From positions 62,001 to 126,000 of the forward strand of contig NZ_JACVPD010000004.1 in assembly GCF_018882095.1 (NCBI RefSeq): DNA of 64,000 nucleotides, read 5' to 3'. Source of the DNA: Polynucleobacter sp. CS-Odin-A6 (GTDB lineage Bacteria; Pseudomonadota; Gammaproteobacteria; Burkholderiales; Burkholderiaceae). The notes beneath the pieces were generated by a model. It ran no database searches. It had not been told where the DNA came from and saw only the letters and a list, made by a program, of their open reading frames with translations. The stretch's first letter is position 1; each line of letters starts with the position of its first letter. This document shows, piece after piece, positions 35,056 through 44,285 of the stretch. The translations under genes were made by a program, and so were the position numbers.

Positions 35056-35694
35056 ATGAAAAGAAGCTGTCTGATAATTGGTGCTAGAGGATATGGTAGG
35101 GAGGTCTTGACATACATAGAGCAAGACAACCCCCTTTTTACTGTTAAAGGTTTTTTGGATGACAATCAAAATGCTCTAAATGATTATCCTAGGGATGTAA
35201 AGATTATTGATAGTCCTCATACTTATATTCCTTTAGAAGGCGAGGCATTTATTGCGGCAATTGGCAATCCACGGACGCGCTTTGAATATACAAAAAGATT
35301 GAGAGACGAATTTCATGTCGATTTTGCAACAGTTGTGCATCCTAGAGCAAATATTTCGCAATATGCAAATATGGGTATCGGTTCAATAATTGCCCCACAC
35401 GTCGGTATTTCCGTAGATGTATCAATAGGCGAATTCACACATGTTCAGGAATATACGGTGATTGGACATGATGCGAAAATTGGTAAATGGTGCCAAATAA
35501 ATAGCCATTGCACAATAGCAGGTGGCGCAACAATTGGAAATTTTGTGACAATTCACCCAAATTGCGTCGTTACTTCAAAAGCGGTTATTGGAGATGGAGT
35601 AGTGGTTGCTCCTGGTAGTGTAGTCGTTGGTAAGATACCGCCAAATATTACCGTTCTGGGAAATCCTGCTAGGCGATTTTCGTTTAAGGCCTAA
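35056..35694 (+). CDS. NeuD/PglD-type sugar O/N-acyltransferase
   Basis: A 212-residue protein from ATG 35056 (a GTG at 35047 is also possible). The N-terminal Rossmann-like part (KRSCLIIGARGYGREVLTYI) binds the sugar nucleotide, and the C-terminal left-handed beta-helix has hexapeptide repeats (ITVLGNPARRF at the end). PglD/NeuD-type enzymes acylate amino sugars. With ACP, KAS III and SDR upstream, the donor could be an acyl-ACP rather than acetyl-CoA; that is inference. Confidence 0.85.
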   Translation: MKRSCLIIGARGYGREVLTYIEQDNPLFTVKGFLDDNQNALNDYPRDVKIIDSPHTYIPLEGEAFIAAIGNPRTRFEYTKRLRDEFHVDFATVVHPRANISQYANMGIGSIIAPHVGISVDVSIGEFTHVQEYTVIGHDAKIGKWCQINSHCTIAGGATIGNFVTIHPNCVVTSKAVIGDGVVVAPGSVVVGKIPPNITVLGNPARRFSFKA

Positions 35695-35702
35695 GATAAA
35701 AG

Positions 35703-36836
35703 ATGCGAGCATTGATTAAACCAGAGCAATACACATCAAAATTTTCTTTTGATGAAGAGAATATAAAAATTTTCGAAAATATTTGGATTTTTGCCTGTAT
35801 GAAACAAGACTTAGATCTTAAGTCTCATTACGGTTTTCGAGTTGGCACTAAGGATATTTTGATTCAATTGGATGAAAGTAATACGCCAAGAGCCTTTATT
35901 AATAGTTGCTCACACAGGGGAAGTCTTTTATGTGAAGAGGGAAGGCACAGCGGAAGAGTAAGATGTCCTTATCACGGCTGGGTCTATGACACAGAGGGAA
36001 TTCCTATTGGAATTCCAAGTAAGTCATGTTTTCCAGAGGTTGTCGCAAATCCAAGAGGCTTTAAATTAAACGAAGTGTCATGCAAGGAGGCTGGAAATTT
36101 TATTTTTGTTTCCCTCGCAGAGAGGCCAACCCTATTAAATGAATTTTTAGGAAAAGAGTATGATTTTCTTGAGAGTATTTCGCTGGGATTAAGTAATGTC
36201 ATATTAGAATTTTCAAAATCTGTACAAGCAAATTGGAAGGTGCTCATTGAAAATTCTCTTGAGGGCTACCACGTACCAATGGTTCATCAAAATACATTTT
36301 TGGTTGCCGATGGTATGGGTGAGTCAATAAAGGATATATCCACTAATTTTGATTCTAACTATCATTCATCAATGAACCATCTTGCTAATCAAGGGTGGTT
36401 AAATAGTTTTGAAAATAAATTTTCTAAAAAAATAGGGCATTGGCCTTTTAGAACTAATTACTATACACACCATCATATTTTTCCTAATTTAACGATAACA
36501 AGTTTTCTGGGTTACAGCTTTCACGTACAGAATTTTAAGAATGTAAGTCATGACTTGACAAAGGTGCATTCTAGAACTTTCAGCACAATTTTCAAAAATC
36601 AAAATGAGGTTGGTGCAAAATTAATTAAGAAAATTTATGAGGATTCCAGTCAATTTACCTCAAAGGTTTTTGATGAGGATACTTTTATTTGCGAAAAAGT
36701 ACAAAGAGGACTGAAAAACGCGAAAAATCAATTGGTCCTCGGGAATGGCTTAGAGGAAAGAGTTCTGCATTTTCAAAAAGCCTATACAAGGATGAGCGCT
36801 AACACTGATAAGAGTAAAGACTTGGATAATGAATAA
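35703..36836 (+). CDS. Rieske non-heme iron oxygenase, alpha subunit type
   Basis: A 377-residue ring-hydroxylating-oxygenase type protein. The Rieske [2Fe-2S] ligands are C69-x-H71 (SCSHRGSLL) and C88-x2-H91 (RCPYHGW). The mononuclear iron ligands H190 and H195 are in LEGYHVPMVHQ. No reductase or beta-subunit gene is adjacent. In a glycan island it may hydroxylate a sugar or its acyl group rather than an aromatic ring. It begins 8 bases after the acyltransferase and overlaps the next gene by 8 bases. Confidence 0.88.
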   Translation: MRALIKPEQYTSKFSFDEENIKIFENIWIFACMKQDLDLKSHYGFRVGTKDILIQLDESNTPRAFINSCSHRGSLLCEEGRHSGRVRCPYHGWVYDTEGIPIGIPSKSCFPEVVANPRGFKLNEVSCKEAGNFIFVSLAERPTLLNEFLGKEYDFLESISLGLSNVILEFSKSVQANWKVLIENSLEGYHVPMVHQNTFLVADGMGESIKDISTNFDSNYHSSMNHLANQGWLNSFENKFSKKIGHWPFRTNYYTHHHIFPNLTITSFLGYSFHVQNFKNVSHDLTKVHSRTFSTIFKNQNEVGAKLIKKIYEDSSQFTSKVFDEDTFICEKVQRGLKNAKNQLVLGNGLEERVLHFQKAYTRMSANTDKSKDLDNE

Positions 36837-37821
36837 ATATATCGTTGTAACATCAATATTTCCACCTACAGAGGCGGTAAAAAAATTCTCAGAAAACTCA
36901 AATTACAAATTTATAGTGGTAGGTGATGCAAAAAGCCCCTCAGATTGGCGCTTCCAAGATGTGAACTATTTTTCGCTGGTCCGACAAGAGGCTTTAGATT
37001 TTGAGCTTGTGAAGAAATTACCTTTAAATCATTATTGCCGGAAAATGATTGGATACCTTGCGGCAATGTCTGATGCCGAAATTATAGTAGACACTGATGA
37101 CGATAATATTCCTAAGGATAGCTGGACATTCCCTGATCCTAATTTGAGATACAGATCCCTTACGGGAGCGGGCTTTATTAATATTTACCAATGATATACA
37201 AGGCAGAAAATATGGCCAAGGGGATTGCCTTTAGATTTAATTAAAAATAACTATACAAATTCTTTTGGTTCAGAAATAGAAGGCTTAAGAGTTGGTATTT
37301 GGCAGGGGCTTGCTGATGAGGATCCGGATGTAGATGCTATCTATAGACTCACAATTAATGAGCCATGTTATTTTGAGGAAGGTGAACCACTAGTTCTTCA
37401 AAAAAACCTTATCTCACCTTTTAATAGCCAGAATACGATGTTCCATAGAGATCTCTTTTTACTGATGTATCTTCCAATTACTGTTACCTTCAGATTTACA
37501 GATATTTTAAGGGGTTTGGTCGCGCAGCCAATTATGTGGGCTCATGACTACTATCTTGGATTCACTGGTCCTACTGTTGTACAAAAGAGAAATGAGCATA
37601 ACTTAATGTCAGATTTTTCATCTGAAATTTCGATGTATCAATGCACAGAAAAAATAGTCGATTTAGTATCTTCTGTCACTAGTGTAGGTAATACGATGGA
37701 AGTTAACTTATACAATGCATATGACAAGCTTAGGCACTTTGGCATTGTCAGGGATGATGAGATGCAAGCTCTTGAAGCCTGGATAAAAGATGCTCAAAAA
37801 ATGTTAAAACTTAATAAATAA
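36829..37821 (+). pseudogene. STELLO-like glycosyltransferase split by in-frame TGA
   Basis: One open frame of 330 codons interrupted only by TGA at 37192-37194. The first part (121 residues) opens NKYIVVTSIFPPTEAVKKFS and holds the DXD-type motif DTDDDN. After the stop the frame continues without shift as YTRQKIWPRGLPLDLI, the next conserved block of STELLO-type (DUF288) glycosyltransferases. A TTG at 37225 could restart translation but would lose the nucleotide-binding half. The rest of the frame is intact, so the mutation looks recent or is a sequence error. Stop-codon recoding is possible but unsupported. Confidence 0.8.
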
Positions 37822-37836
37822 ATTTAATTTTACAAA

Positions 37837-38430
37837 ATGGATAATAAGATATACGACTATATTCAGAGATTGCTGATTTCATTAGATATTCCATATGAAC
37901 CGATGACAATTTCACAAGTTTTTGACTTTGAACGCTCTCGTGAAGATATTTTGCAGCATGTAATTCTATCGGGTAAAGAGGATTTTAATTCACATAATTG
38001 GAATCATCTTAAAGAATCAATTTCAAAAGAGTGCCTACAAATTCCGGTTGGCTTAAATACAATAGGCATGTTAGTTGATAGGCTATCAATTTTAGCTATC
38101 AAAAAAGTGAAGAATAAAGCCTCTATAAATAAAGAACTAAATCAACAGATAGTCGAGATGATTGAGTCTATTAATTTCTGCCAGTCTGGTAAGTCTAGTA
38201 TGTTCAACAAGGTAACAACAATTGAAGTAAAGAGCGCATTAGATCACCCTGTTGATATTATTTTGCACTTAACGTTTGTTAATTTATTAATTTGGCTTGC
38301 TCAAGACGTTCTATATCTTCGGGGCGCTGGAGCGCTACCCAAAGATGAATTAAGGGACTATATAAATTATTTTTCTGAAAAAAATGTCTTGAGAAATCAC
38401 TTAATATCACTACTGGCATCCCATTGGTAG
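37837..38430 (+). CDS. Hypothetical protein of the glycan island
   Basis: A 197-residue soluble protein, mainly helical, with no signal peptide. The segment NTIGMLVDRLSILAIKKVKN recalls the DUF4254 type of protein seen in glycan clusters, but I am not sure of this. It starts 15 bases after the broken STELLO-like gene and is the last gene of the plus-strand island operon. AT-rich, like its neighbours. A gene-free stretch of about 1 kb follows. Confidence 0.6.
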   Translation: MDNKIYDYIQRLLISLDIPYEPMTISQVFDFERSREDILQHVILSGKEDFNSHNWNHLKESISKECLQIPVGLNTIGMLVDRLSILAIKKVKNKASINKELNQQIVEMIESINFCQSGKSSMFNKVTTIEVKSALDHPVDIILHLTFVNLLIWLAQDVLYLRGAGALPKDELRDYINYFSEKNVLRNHLISLLASHW

Positions 38431-39459
38431 TTTTTAGATTTAATTGGTATTTCACCGAAATAAAATTTCTCATTATGTAAATTACAATTACTTGCTTCAT
38501 TCGAATGATTGGGTTGCGTTTTGTAATTCACCCAAAAATTGGCTTGTGAAACTTTTGGGCTGGTTTGTAATAGCTCTACTATTCGTATCGATACTATTCC
38601 ATTCGCTTCAGTTATTAGGCGTGATCTTTCAGAAAGTATCTTCTAAAATGTTCAATCTAAGCTTGTTGTTCACATGGCGGTATGGACATTTAATAATGTG
38701 TTCATAGGAATCCAAAAAATACACTTACTATGCCAATTACATGGCTACTCCTAATGTATTCATGCCAGCATAAAGTTCGTTTAAAAGAGTAAAGTGCTAT
38801 TAGCACGTAGCGGTGATATCAAAATTTCTGACTATCTGTTTATTTAAGATATGGCTTTGCTTACAGTTAGCCCGCTATCTTGTAAGAAATACTTTAATAG
38901 ACGTCTTGGTTTTCCAATAATTTTCTTGTAACTCTAAGTGTTCTTATTTACCTAGACTGTTTACTCATATTGATACTAGTCACCCTTATTTAGCTGCTAT
39001 GCATTATTTTGATAAACATTTTGCTCTGATGCTAAAGGAGAGATTAATAACCTTTATTTCCATTGTAAATCTTACAATTTCTCGAGACTTTATGGATGTT
39101 ACTGATTGAATTAAGGGTATAAGACTACTCCTCATCATGATGCTGTAAGGCCGGTTTATTGATATGTGCGCAGGTAAAAGTCACAGTATCAAATAAATAT
39201 TAAGCATTCCTAGTAAGATTTTTTATTTAGAACTAAGGCAGGCTGAAGAATGATAGTCTTCTTGAGTAACCATCTTGGCATTTATTGCAACGAGTCCCCG
39301 CTAAGCTTAAATAGATTGGTATGCAAAAAATAGATAATTAGAAAATTTTCTCGAGAATTGATTGCTTAGAGTAAATTGAATTTACTTCTTAAAACTATTT
39401 CTCAAATTATTATCGATAGTTATTTTTTGTATTTTTGGAAATCTCGAAGGCCAGTTTAA
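38431..39459. other. Gene-free AT-rich stretch of about 1 kb
   Basis: No frame here has convincing coding character; all frames contain many stops. An 87-codon frame at 38444 with a hydrophobic middle is not supported by a good ribosome site or any known motif. I see no transposase, tRNA or repeat. It may be decayed sequence at the edge of the glycan island or an untranslated region between two transcripts that converge here. Confidence 0.5.
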
Positions 39460-40398
39460 TTATTTAACTCCGTTTATGTGGCTAGCTATCTTATTCGAAA
39501 TTATTTCATGCGTATCTTCATTTTCAACGAATATTTTTTTTTCAGATGACTCTAAATTTAAGCCTAAATCTCTAATTCCCCAAGTTCTAAATTGATCTGA
39601 AATTATAGGTTTATTGTGGTGAAACCAATCAGCCATCCAATTTCCCCCAGGGTAGATCGTATAAATATTAGCATTTGAGAGTGAAAGTAAATCAGTTATT
39701 CCTGACCTTAGTGTAATCACATTCCCTGCAATGTTTGCATAATAAGGAATTTCATCTAAAGGTATTCTTATCGGAATAGTCCACGATGGAGCATTGCCGT
39801 TCATTGAGTCGTAATAGACACGGCCATGAAATAAATTATCAAGAGACTTAAAGCTTTCATTGTCCAAAGGTTTTATAGTGACGGCATGATTAAAGATAAT
39901 AATGGAGTTTGATCTCAATCCAATATTGGCGGCACCAATAGCTGCCCTATCTTTGAGCTCCTGATTTAAGGCTGGTAACTCAGGCTGAGTTTTTTCTGGA
40001 ATACCAAGAATATTTTTTTTAAAATTAATCGCGTTATGGCCCTCTAGCATTGGTAAATTTTCCATCAATCTATCATGCATATCTGGGGGCATAATAAAAA
40101 AATTTGACTGTGATTGGTACCATGTTGAATTGGCAATAAAGTCTAGCGCTTGGCCATCAAAATCGTCATAACACCAGACATTATCAATATTTGAAAACAT
40201 TTTAACAATTGGTAGAGCCCTTTTTTTGCAAGCTAAATTAATTTTTGCTCCTGCGGGTTTTGATTTTCTGAATTCATTTATCAGCGATAAGGTGTGGAAA
40301 ATATCCCCAATTGAATACGGCTCAATTATAAGAAAGTCATCAGGTCCAGTTTTTGTTATTGCCATTAGCCGGCGTATGTAAGGTTTTAAGCGGGACAT
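39460..40398 (-). CDS. GT9-like glycosyltransferase
   Basis: A 312-residue protein with the layout of ADP-heptose-type (GT9) transferases: IIEPYSIGDIFHTLSLINEF near the start, then ANIAGNVITLRSGITDLLSL in the C-terminal half, where GT9 enzymes have their donor-site loop. Catalytic residues could not be placed with confidence. It lies on the minus strand, facing the island operon, in an AT-rich context. It follows the gene at 40410 with 11 bases between, so they are probably co-transcribed. Confidence 0.65.
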   Translation of the reverse strand: MSRLKPYIRRLMAITKTGPDDFLIIEPYSIGDIFHTLSLINEFRKSKPAGAKINLACKKRALPIVKMFSNIDNVWCYDDFDGQALDFIANSTWYQSQSNFFIMPPDMHDRLMENLPMLEGHNAINFKKNILGIPEKTQPELPALNQELKDRAAIGAANIGLRSNSIIIFNHAVTIKPLDNESFKSLDNLFHGRVYYDSMNGNAPSWTIPIRIPLDEIPYYANIAGNVITLRSGITDLLSLSNANIYTIYPGGNWMADWFHHNKPIISDQFRTWGIRDLGLNLESSEKKIFVENEDTHEIISNKIASHINGVK

Positions 40399-40409
40399 TA
40401 AAAATAAAA

Positions 40410-40826
40410 TTATCTAAAATAGTTAATATTTATAGAGTTTAAATTTTCATAAAAAACTCCTTGATTAAAACATGCGTTGATTACCTCAGATGATTCTTTA
40501 AGCTTAATTGTTATTCCAAGATCATATGCGTTGAAAGGAATGCATTTTAAATTTTTAAATTTTTCACAATATGTGTAAACGGCGCTCATATAATCAATGC
40601 TGTAAATTATTAGAACGTAGTTAGATAAGTCTATTTCTTCTAAAATAGTTGGTTCATAAATCTTTACATTGTCTACAAACTCTTCTGTTTGATTAGTATC
40701 TATTGTGAATTGCACATCAAAATCATGAATAAGATGTCTATATTTAAATATTTTTCCTGTACCCCATCCGATTGGAATAATAGATCCTTCCTTAATTTTT
40801 TCATATGTGTTCATGTAGGTAATCAC
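40410..40826 (-). CDS. Hypothetical protein, glycan-island associated
   Basis: A 138-residue soluble protein. The start has IIPIGWGTGKIFKYRHLI, and VQFTIDTNQTEEFVDNVKIY and YVLIIYSIDYMSAVYTYC follow, giving a Rossmann-like beta-alpha-beta order that recalls the small CoA-binding-like proteins near glycosyltransferases. I cannot name a family. The first Met may be ATG 40814 (four codons in) rather than 40826. AT-rich. Confidence 0.5.
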   Translation of the reverse strand: MITYMNTYEKIKEGSIIPIGWGTGKIFKYRHLIHDFDVQFTIDTNQTEEFVDNVKIYEPTILEEIDLSNYVLIIYSIDYMSAVYTYCEKFKNLKCIPFNAYDLGITIKLKESSEVINACFNQGVFYENLNSININYFR

Positions 40827-41041
40827 TTCCTTTAAATTGATTTAAATGGATTGACATAACCTTTAAGATGGGTCTATGTCTTATAGATCTAAAATATAAC
40901 AAAAAGATTTGGCTTAAGTTTGTAATTGCAAACCGATTCAAGACCTTTAACGAAGCGCATCATTTATCAAGGTTTCAAAAGTGGGTTTGTTATGAGAATG
41001 TGGTTGAACGGATGATTTAATTGATCCTACTTTTTTACTCT

Positions 41042-41419
41042 CTACACCTGCATATTCATGATGTCATGATAGGCCGTCACCAGCTTATTTCTCACTTGGA
41101 CAGTAGCCTGAAAGGACAAGCTGGCTTTTTGAGTTGCAATCATGACATCGGATAAGTGGACACTGTCGTCCCCCAGAGAAAAATTCTTGCCTAACTCAAC
41201 CGCCTTATCATGGGTTTCATTGACCTGATCTAAGGAGGCCTTGAGGGCAGCGGCAAAGTCAATGGAAGGACTGGATTTAGTCCCCTTCCCATCGGTAATG
41301 CCTTTAATGCCTTCCAAGCCATTAATAGGACCTGCAAGGCTTGGGGCAGCAGCAGACGCAGCCTTTAGTTGGGCCAACATTGCCTGAATTCGCCCTGAAT
41401 CAATAGCGCCGACACTCAT
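41042..41419 (-). CDS. fliE: Flagellar hook-basal body protein FliE
   Basis: A 125-residue FliE, the adaptor between MS ring and rod. The C-terminal FliE domain is clear: SPSIDFAAALKASLDQVNETH, then LGDDSVHLSDVMIATQKASL and VQVRNKLVTAYHDIMNMQV. It is read opposite to fliF, with a 250-base gap between them holding the shared promoter region (see 41510). This head-to-head fliE | fliFGHIJK order is common in betaproteobacteria. Confidence 0.95.
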   Translation of the reverse strand: MSVGAIDSGRIQAMLAQLKAASAAAPSLAGPINGLEGIKGITDGKGTKSSPSIDFAAALKASLDQVNETHDKAVELGKNFSLGDDSVHLSDVMIATQKASLSFQATVQVRNKLVTAYHDIMNMQV

Positions 41420-41509
41420 GATGGAACTCCTTACCTATACATTTGTAATGTAAGTAATGTATCAGTTCTGAATGCTGGCAGTTTTGCTAATAAGAAGGAA
41501 AAAAAGGCC

Positions 41510-41526
41510 TTATTCCTTGAATTGAA
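41510..41526 (+). promoter_or_regulatory. Shared upstream 17-mer, copy B
   Basis: TTATTCCTTGAATTGAA in the fliE/fliF gap, 147 bases before the fliF ATG. Related copies lie at 26200 and 48398. Confidence 0.35.
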
Positions 41527-41673
41527 ATAACCTAGCCCTGATCATAATTACGCCTAACTACTACTTTTCTTTAGGGCTTTTGTGCAGATTATGCTAAAAA
41601 AAATGATCTTACCAGCATTGATGGCGGTGCTCAATCCCCTTATGTATTCCCCTAATTTGCCAAGGAGCAAGTG

Positions 41674-43284
41674 ATGGAAGCTATATTAGAGCGACTAAAT
41701 TTGCAGGGTAAAAGTAAGCAACTGTTCTTGTCTTTAGGTATTGCTATGGCTATAGCGGTTATGGTGGTATTTTGGATTTGGAGCCAAAGCCCTAAATATA
41801 AAGTTGTATTTTCAAACTTCAACGATAAAGATGGTGGAGCAATCGTGGCTGTACTGGAGCAGCAAAATATTCCATTTAAGCTAGCAGATGGCGGCGGATC
41901 TATTTTGGTTCCTGCTGATTTGGTCTATCAAACCCGTCTCAAATTGGCTGCTATGGGCTTGCCAAAGGCGGGTAACGTAGGCTTTGAATTGCTTGAGAAT
42001 CAAAAATTTGGCGTCTCTCAATTTGTTGAACAGGTCAATTTCCAGCGCGGCCTAGAAGGTGAGCTTGAGCGCAGCATTCAGTCGATCTCTGGGGTTGAAA
42101 GTGCCAGGGTGCATTTAGCGATTCCTAAGTCATCGGTTTTTGTGCGTGACGCCCAAAAACCAACAGCCTCTGTTTTGATTAAGCTCCTGCAGGGTAGAAC
42201 TCTAGGTCAAAATCAAGTAAGTGCTGTAGTACATTTAATTGCTAGTAGCGTCCCTAATCTTGGGATATCAAATGTAGACGTTGTGGATCAAAATGGTAAT
42301 TTACTTTCAGATACTAGCAAGGGTGGGGCTAAAACTTTAGATGCCAATCAACTCAAATATGTTGATGATATTCAAAAAAATATTACAAAACGAGTCCAAT
42401 CCATCATTGCCCCTATGTTGGGCGATAAAAATGTACGTGCTGAGGCTAACGTAGAAGTAGATTTTTCAAATACTGAAGAAGCGAATGAAATTTATAAGCC
42501 CAATCAAAAGCCTGATGTAACGGTCATTCGGAGCTTACAAAGCAATGAATCGATCGTCTCTGCGGGCTCAACAACTGGCGGGGTGCCTGGCGCACTCAGT
42601 AATCAGCCGCCTGCCAATGGCACTGCACCACTCAATACAACAACCAATAACGCTCCTGGGGGAGCGGCTACTGGTGCTGCTGCTACCCCGCCTGCACAAA
42701 CTCCCCAAAATACTCAAAGAAATACGACGACTAACTATGAGGTGGATAAAACCATTTCTTTTACGCAAAAATCGATGGGTGGTATTAAGCGTTTATCGGT
42801 AGCCGTAGTTGTGAACAATAAACCGGATGTAGATGCTGAAGGTAAGGAAATTACACGTCCTTTAAATGATGCAGAGAAACAGCAAATTACTGATTTGGCT
42901 AAGCAAGCAATGGGCTTTAATGAGGCTAGGGGTGATAGTTTGACAGTAGTCAATACTCCGTTTACAGCGCTAAAAGAAGAGGACTTGCCTGAATTACCGA
43001 TCTGGAAAGATCCAGCCAATATTGAATTAGCTAAAAATACGGGCCAAATTCTATTTGGAGTGATTGTGCTCTTCCTCATCTACCGTAAGGCTATTAAACC
43101 TATGTTAGCGAATTTGTTGGCCCCTGACCCAGTGCTAGAAACCAATGAAGAGCTCGATGAAAATGGTAGACCTTTGCCAAAGCTATCCCCATACCAAAGA
43201 GATCTAAAAAATGTTCAGGCCCTCGCTAAGGAAAATCCTAAGGTGATCGCAGACGTAGTAGGTAGTTGGGTTGGGAATAGCTAA
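41674..43284 (+). CDS. fliF: Flagellar MS-ring protein FliF
   Basis: A 536-residue FliF, the inner-membrane ring on which the flagellum is built. It has an N-terminal membrane segment (LFLSLGIAMAIAVMVVFWIW), the YscJ/FliF ring domain (FGVSQFVEQVNFQRGLEGEL), an Ala/Thr/Pro-rich middle of about 60 residues, and a second membrane segment (ILFGVIVLFLIYRKAIKPML) with the FliG-binding tail after it. ATG 41674 is preferred over GTG 41671 because AAGGAG lies 6 bases before it. Stop and fliG start overlap (TAATG). Confidence 0.96.
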   Translation: MEAILERLNLQGKSKQLFLSLGIAMAIAVMVVFWIWSQSPKYKVVFSNFNDKDGGAIVAVLEQQNIPFKLADGGGSILVPADLVYQTRLKLAAMGLPKAGNVGFELLENQKFGVSQFVEQVNFQRGLEGELERSIQSISGVESARVHLAIPKSSVFVRDAQKPTASVLIKLLQGRTLGQNQVSAVVHLIASSVPNLGISNVDVVDQNGNLLSDTSKGGAKTLDANQLKYVDDIQKNITKRVQSIIAPMLGDKNVRAEANVEVDFSNTEEANEIYKPNQKPDVTVIRSLQSNESIVSAGSTTGGVPGALSNQPPANGTAPLNTTTNNAPGGAATGAAATPPAQTPQNTQRNTTTNYEVDKTISFTQKSMGGIKRLSVAVVVNNKPDVDAEGKEITRPLNDAEKQQITDLAKQAMGFNEARGDSLTVVNTPFTALKEEDLPELPIWKDPANIELAKNTGQILFGVIVLFLIYRKAIKPMLANLLAPDPVLETNEELDENGRPLPKLSPYQRDLKNVQALAKENPKVIADVVGSWVGNS

Positions 43285-44285
43285 TGGCCCAAGAAAATAG
43301 CGTTCTTAAGGCCGCCATATTGATGCTAGCTCTTGGTGAAGAAGGTGCTTCGATGGTCATGAAGCACGTTTCACCTCGGGACGTACAAAAGCTCAGTACG
43401 GTGATGACTACCCTGAGAAAAGTAGATCAGACCGCTGTTGCAGAAACACTGCGGGATTTCTTTGCCTACGCTGGTGAAGGAGCATCACTTAATATTGATA
43501 CGGATTCCTTTACGCGTAATGTGTTGACGCAGGCTTTAGGTCAAGAGACCGCTGCAGGTTTATTTGAGCGCATCCTTGAAAATCAAGACTCTGAAGGTAT
43601 TGAAAATTTAAAGTGGATGGATGCTTCAGCAGTTGCAGATTTAATTCGTTATGAGCATCCTCAAATTGTTGCAACTATCTTAGTGCATTTAGAGCCCGAA
43701 CAATCTTCACAGATACTCTCTTTATTTAATGAGGATCTACGAAAAGATACGATGTTACGAATTGCTACCCTTGAGGAAATTAAGCCGCAAGCACTCAAAG
43801 AGCTCAATGTAGTTCTTGCCAGACTATTAAGTGGCGCACAAACATCTGCGAAAAAACAGATTGGAGGCATTAGGGCCGCTGCTGAAATCATGAATTATAT
43901 TGGCCAAGCTCCGCAACAAGTTTTGATGGATCGGATTAAAGAATATGACATTGAGATCGCAGAGAAAATAACGGATGAAATGTTCACCTTTGACGACATT
44001 ATTGGAATTGACGATCGTGGAATTCAGACGATCTTGCGCGATATTCAGTCTGATGCTTTGATCGTTGCTCTGAAAGGCGCTAACGCTGAATTACGTGAAA
44101 AGATTCTCAAAAACATGTCTACCCGTGCCGCAGATATGATGCGGGAGGATTTAGAGAATAAAGGCCCAGTCAAACTCTCCGAGGTCGAGGCACAGCAAAA
44201 AGAAATTCTTGTGGTTGTGAGAGGGCTCATCGAGGATGGCTCTGTAATGTTGCCTGGTAAGGGTGGAGGCGAAGATTATGTCTAA
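43284..44285 (+). CDS. fliG: Flagellar motor switch protein FliG
   Basis: A 333-residue FliG that transmits torque between stator and rotor. N-terminal (FliF-binding), middle (ASAVADLIRYEHPQIVATIL, containing the EHPQ motif) and C-terminal torque domains are all present; the charged torque helix region reads FTFDDIIGIDDRGIQTILRD. Length is normal. It overlaps the fliF stop by one base and the fliH start by 8 bases, so translation is coupled. Confidence 0.97.
   Translation: MAQENSVLKAAILMLALGEEGASMVMKHVSPRDVQKLSTVMTTLRKVDQTAVAETLRDFFAYAGEGASLNIDTDSFTRNVLTQALGQETAAGLFERILENQDSEGIENLKWMDASAVADLIRYEHPQIVATILVHLEPEQSSQILSLFNEDLRKDTMLRIATLEEIKPQALKELNVVLARLLSGAQTSAKKQIGGIRAAAEIMNYIGQAPQQVLMDRIKEYDIEIAEKITDEMFTFDDIIGIDDRGIQTILRDIQSDALIVALKGANAELREKILKNMSTRAADMMREDLENKGPVKLSEVEAQQKEILVVVRGLIEDGSVMLPGKGGGEDYV

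Noticed and set aside
35703..36836. Aromatic-degradation dioxygenase
   Set aside because: No beta subunit, ferredoxin, reductase or ring-cleavage gene nearby; the context is glycan synthesis, so only the generic Rieske oxygenase name is used.
37192..37194. Selenocysteine or programmed readthrough at the TGA in the STELLO-like gene
   Set aside because: No selenocysteine-insertion hairpin seen just downstream, and the family has no Cys/Sec expected at this position.
38444..38707. An 87-codon open frame with a hydrophobic centre
   Set aside because: No ribosome site, no known motif, and the surrounding 1 kb has dense stops in all frames; more likely chance.
41474..41488. A sigma-54 promoter (TGGCAG...TTGC) between fliE and fliF
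   Set aside because: Spacing between GG and GC is 7 instead of the required 10 bases.
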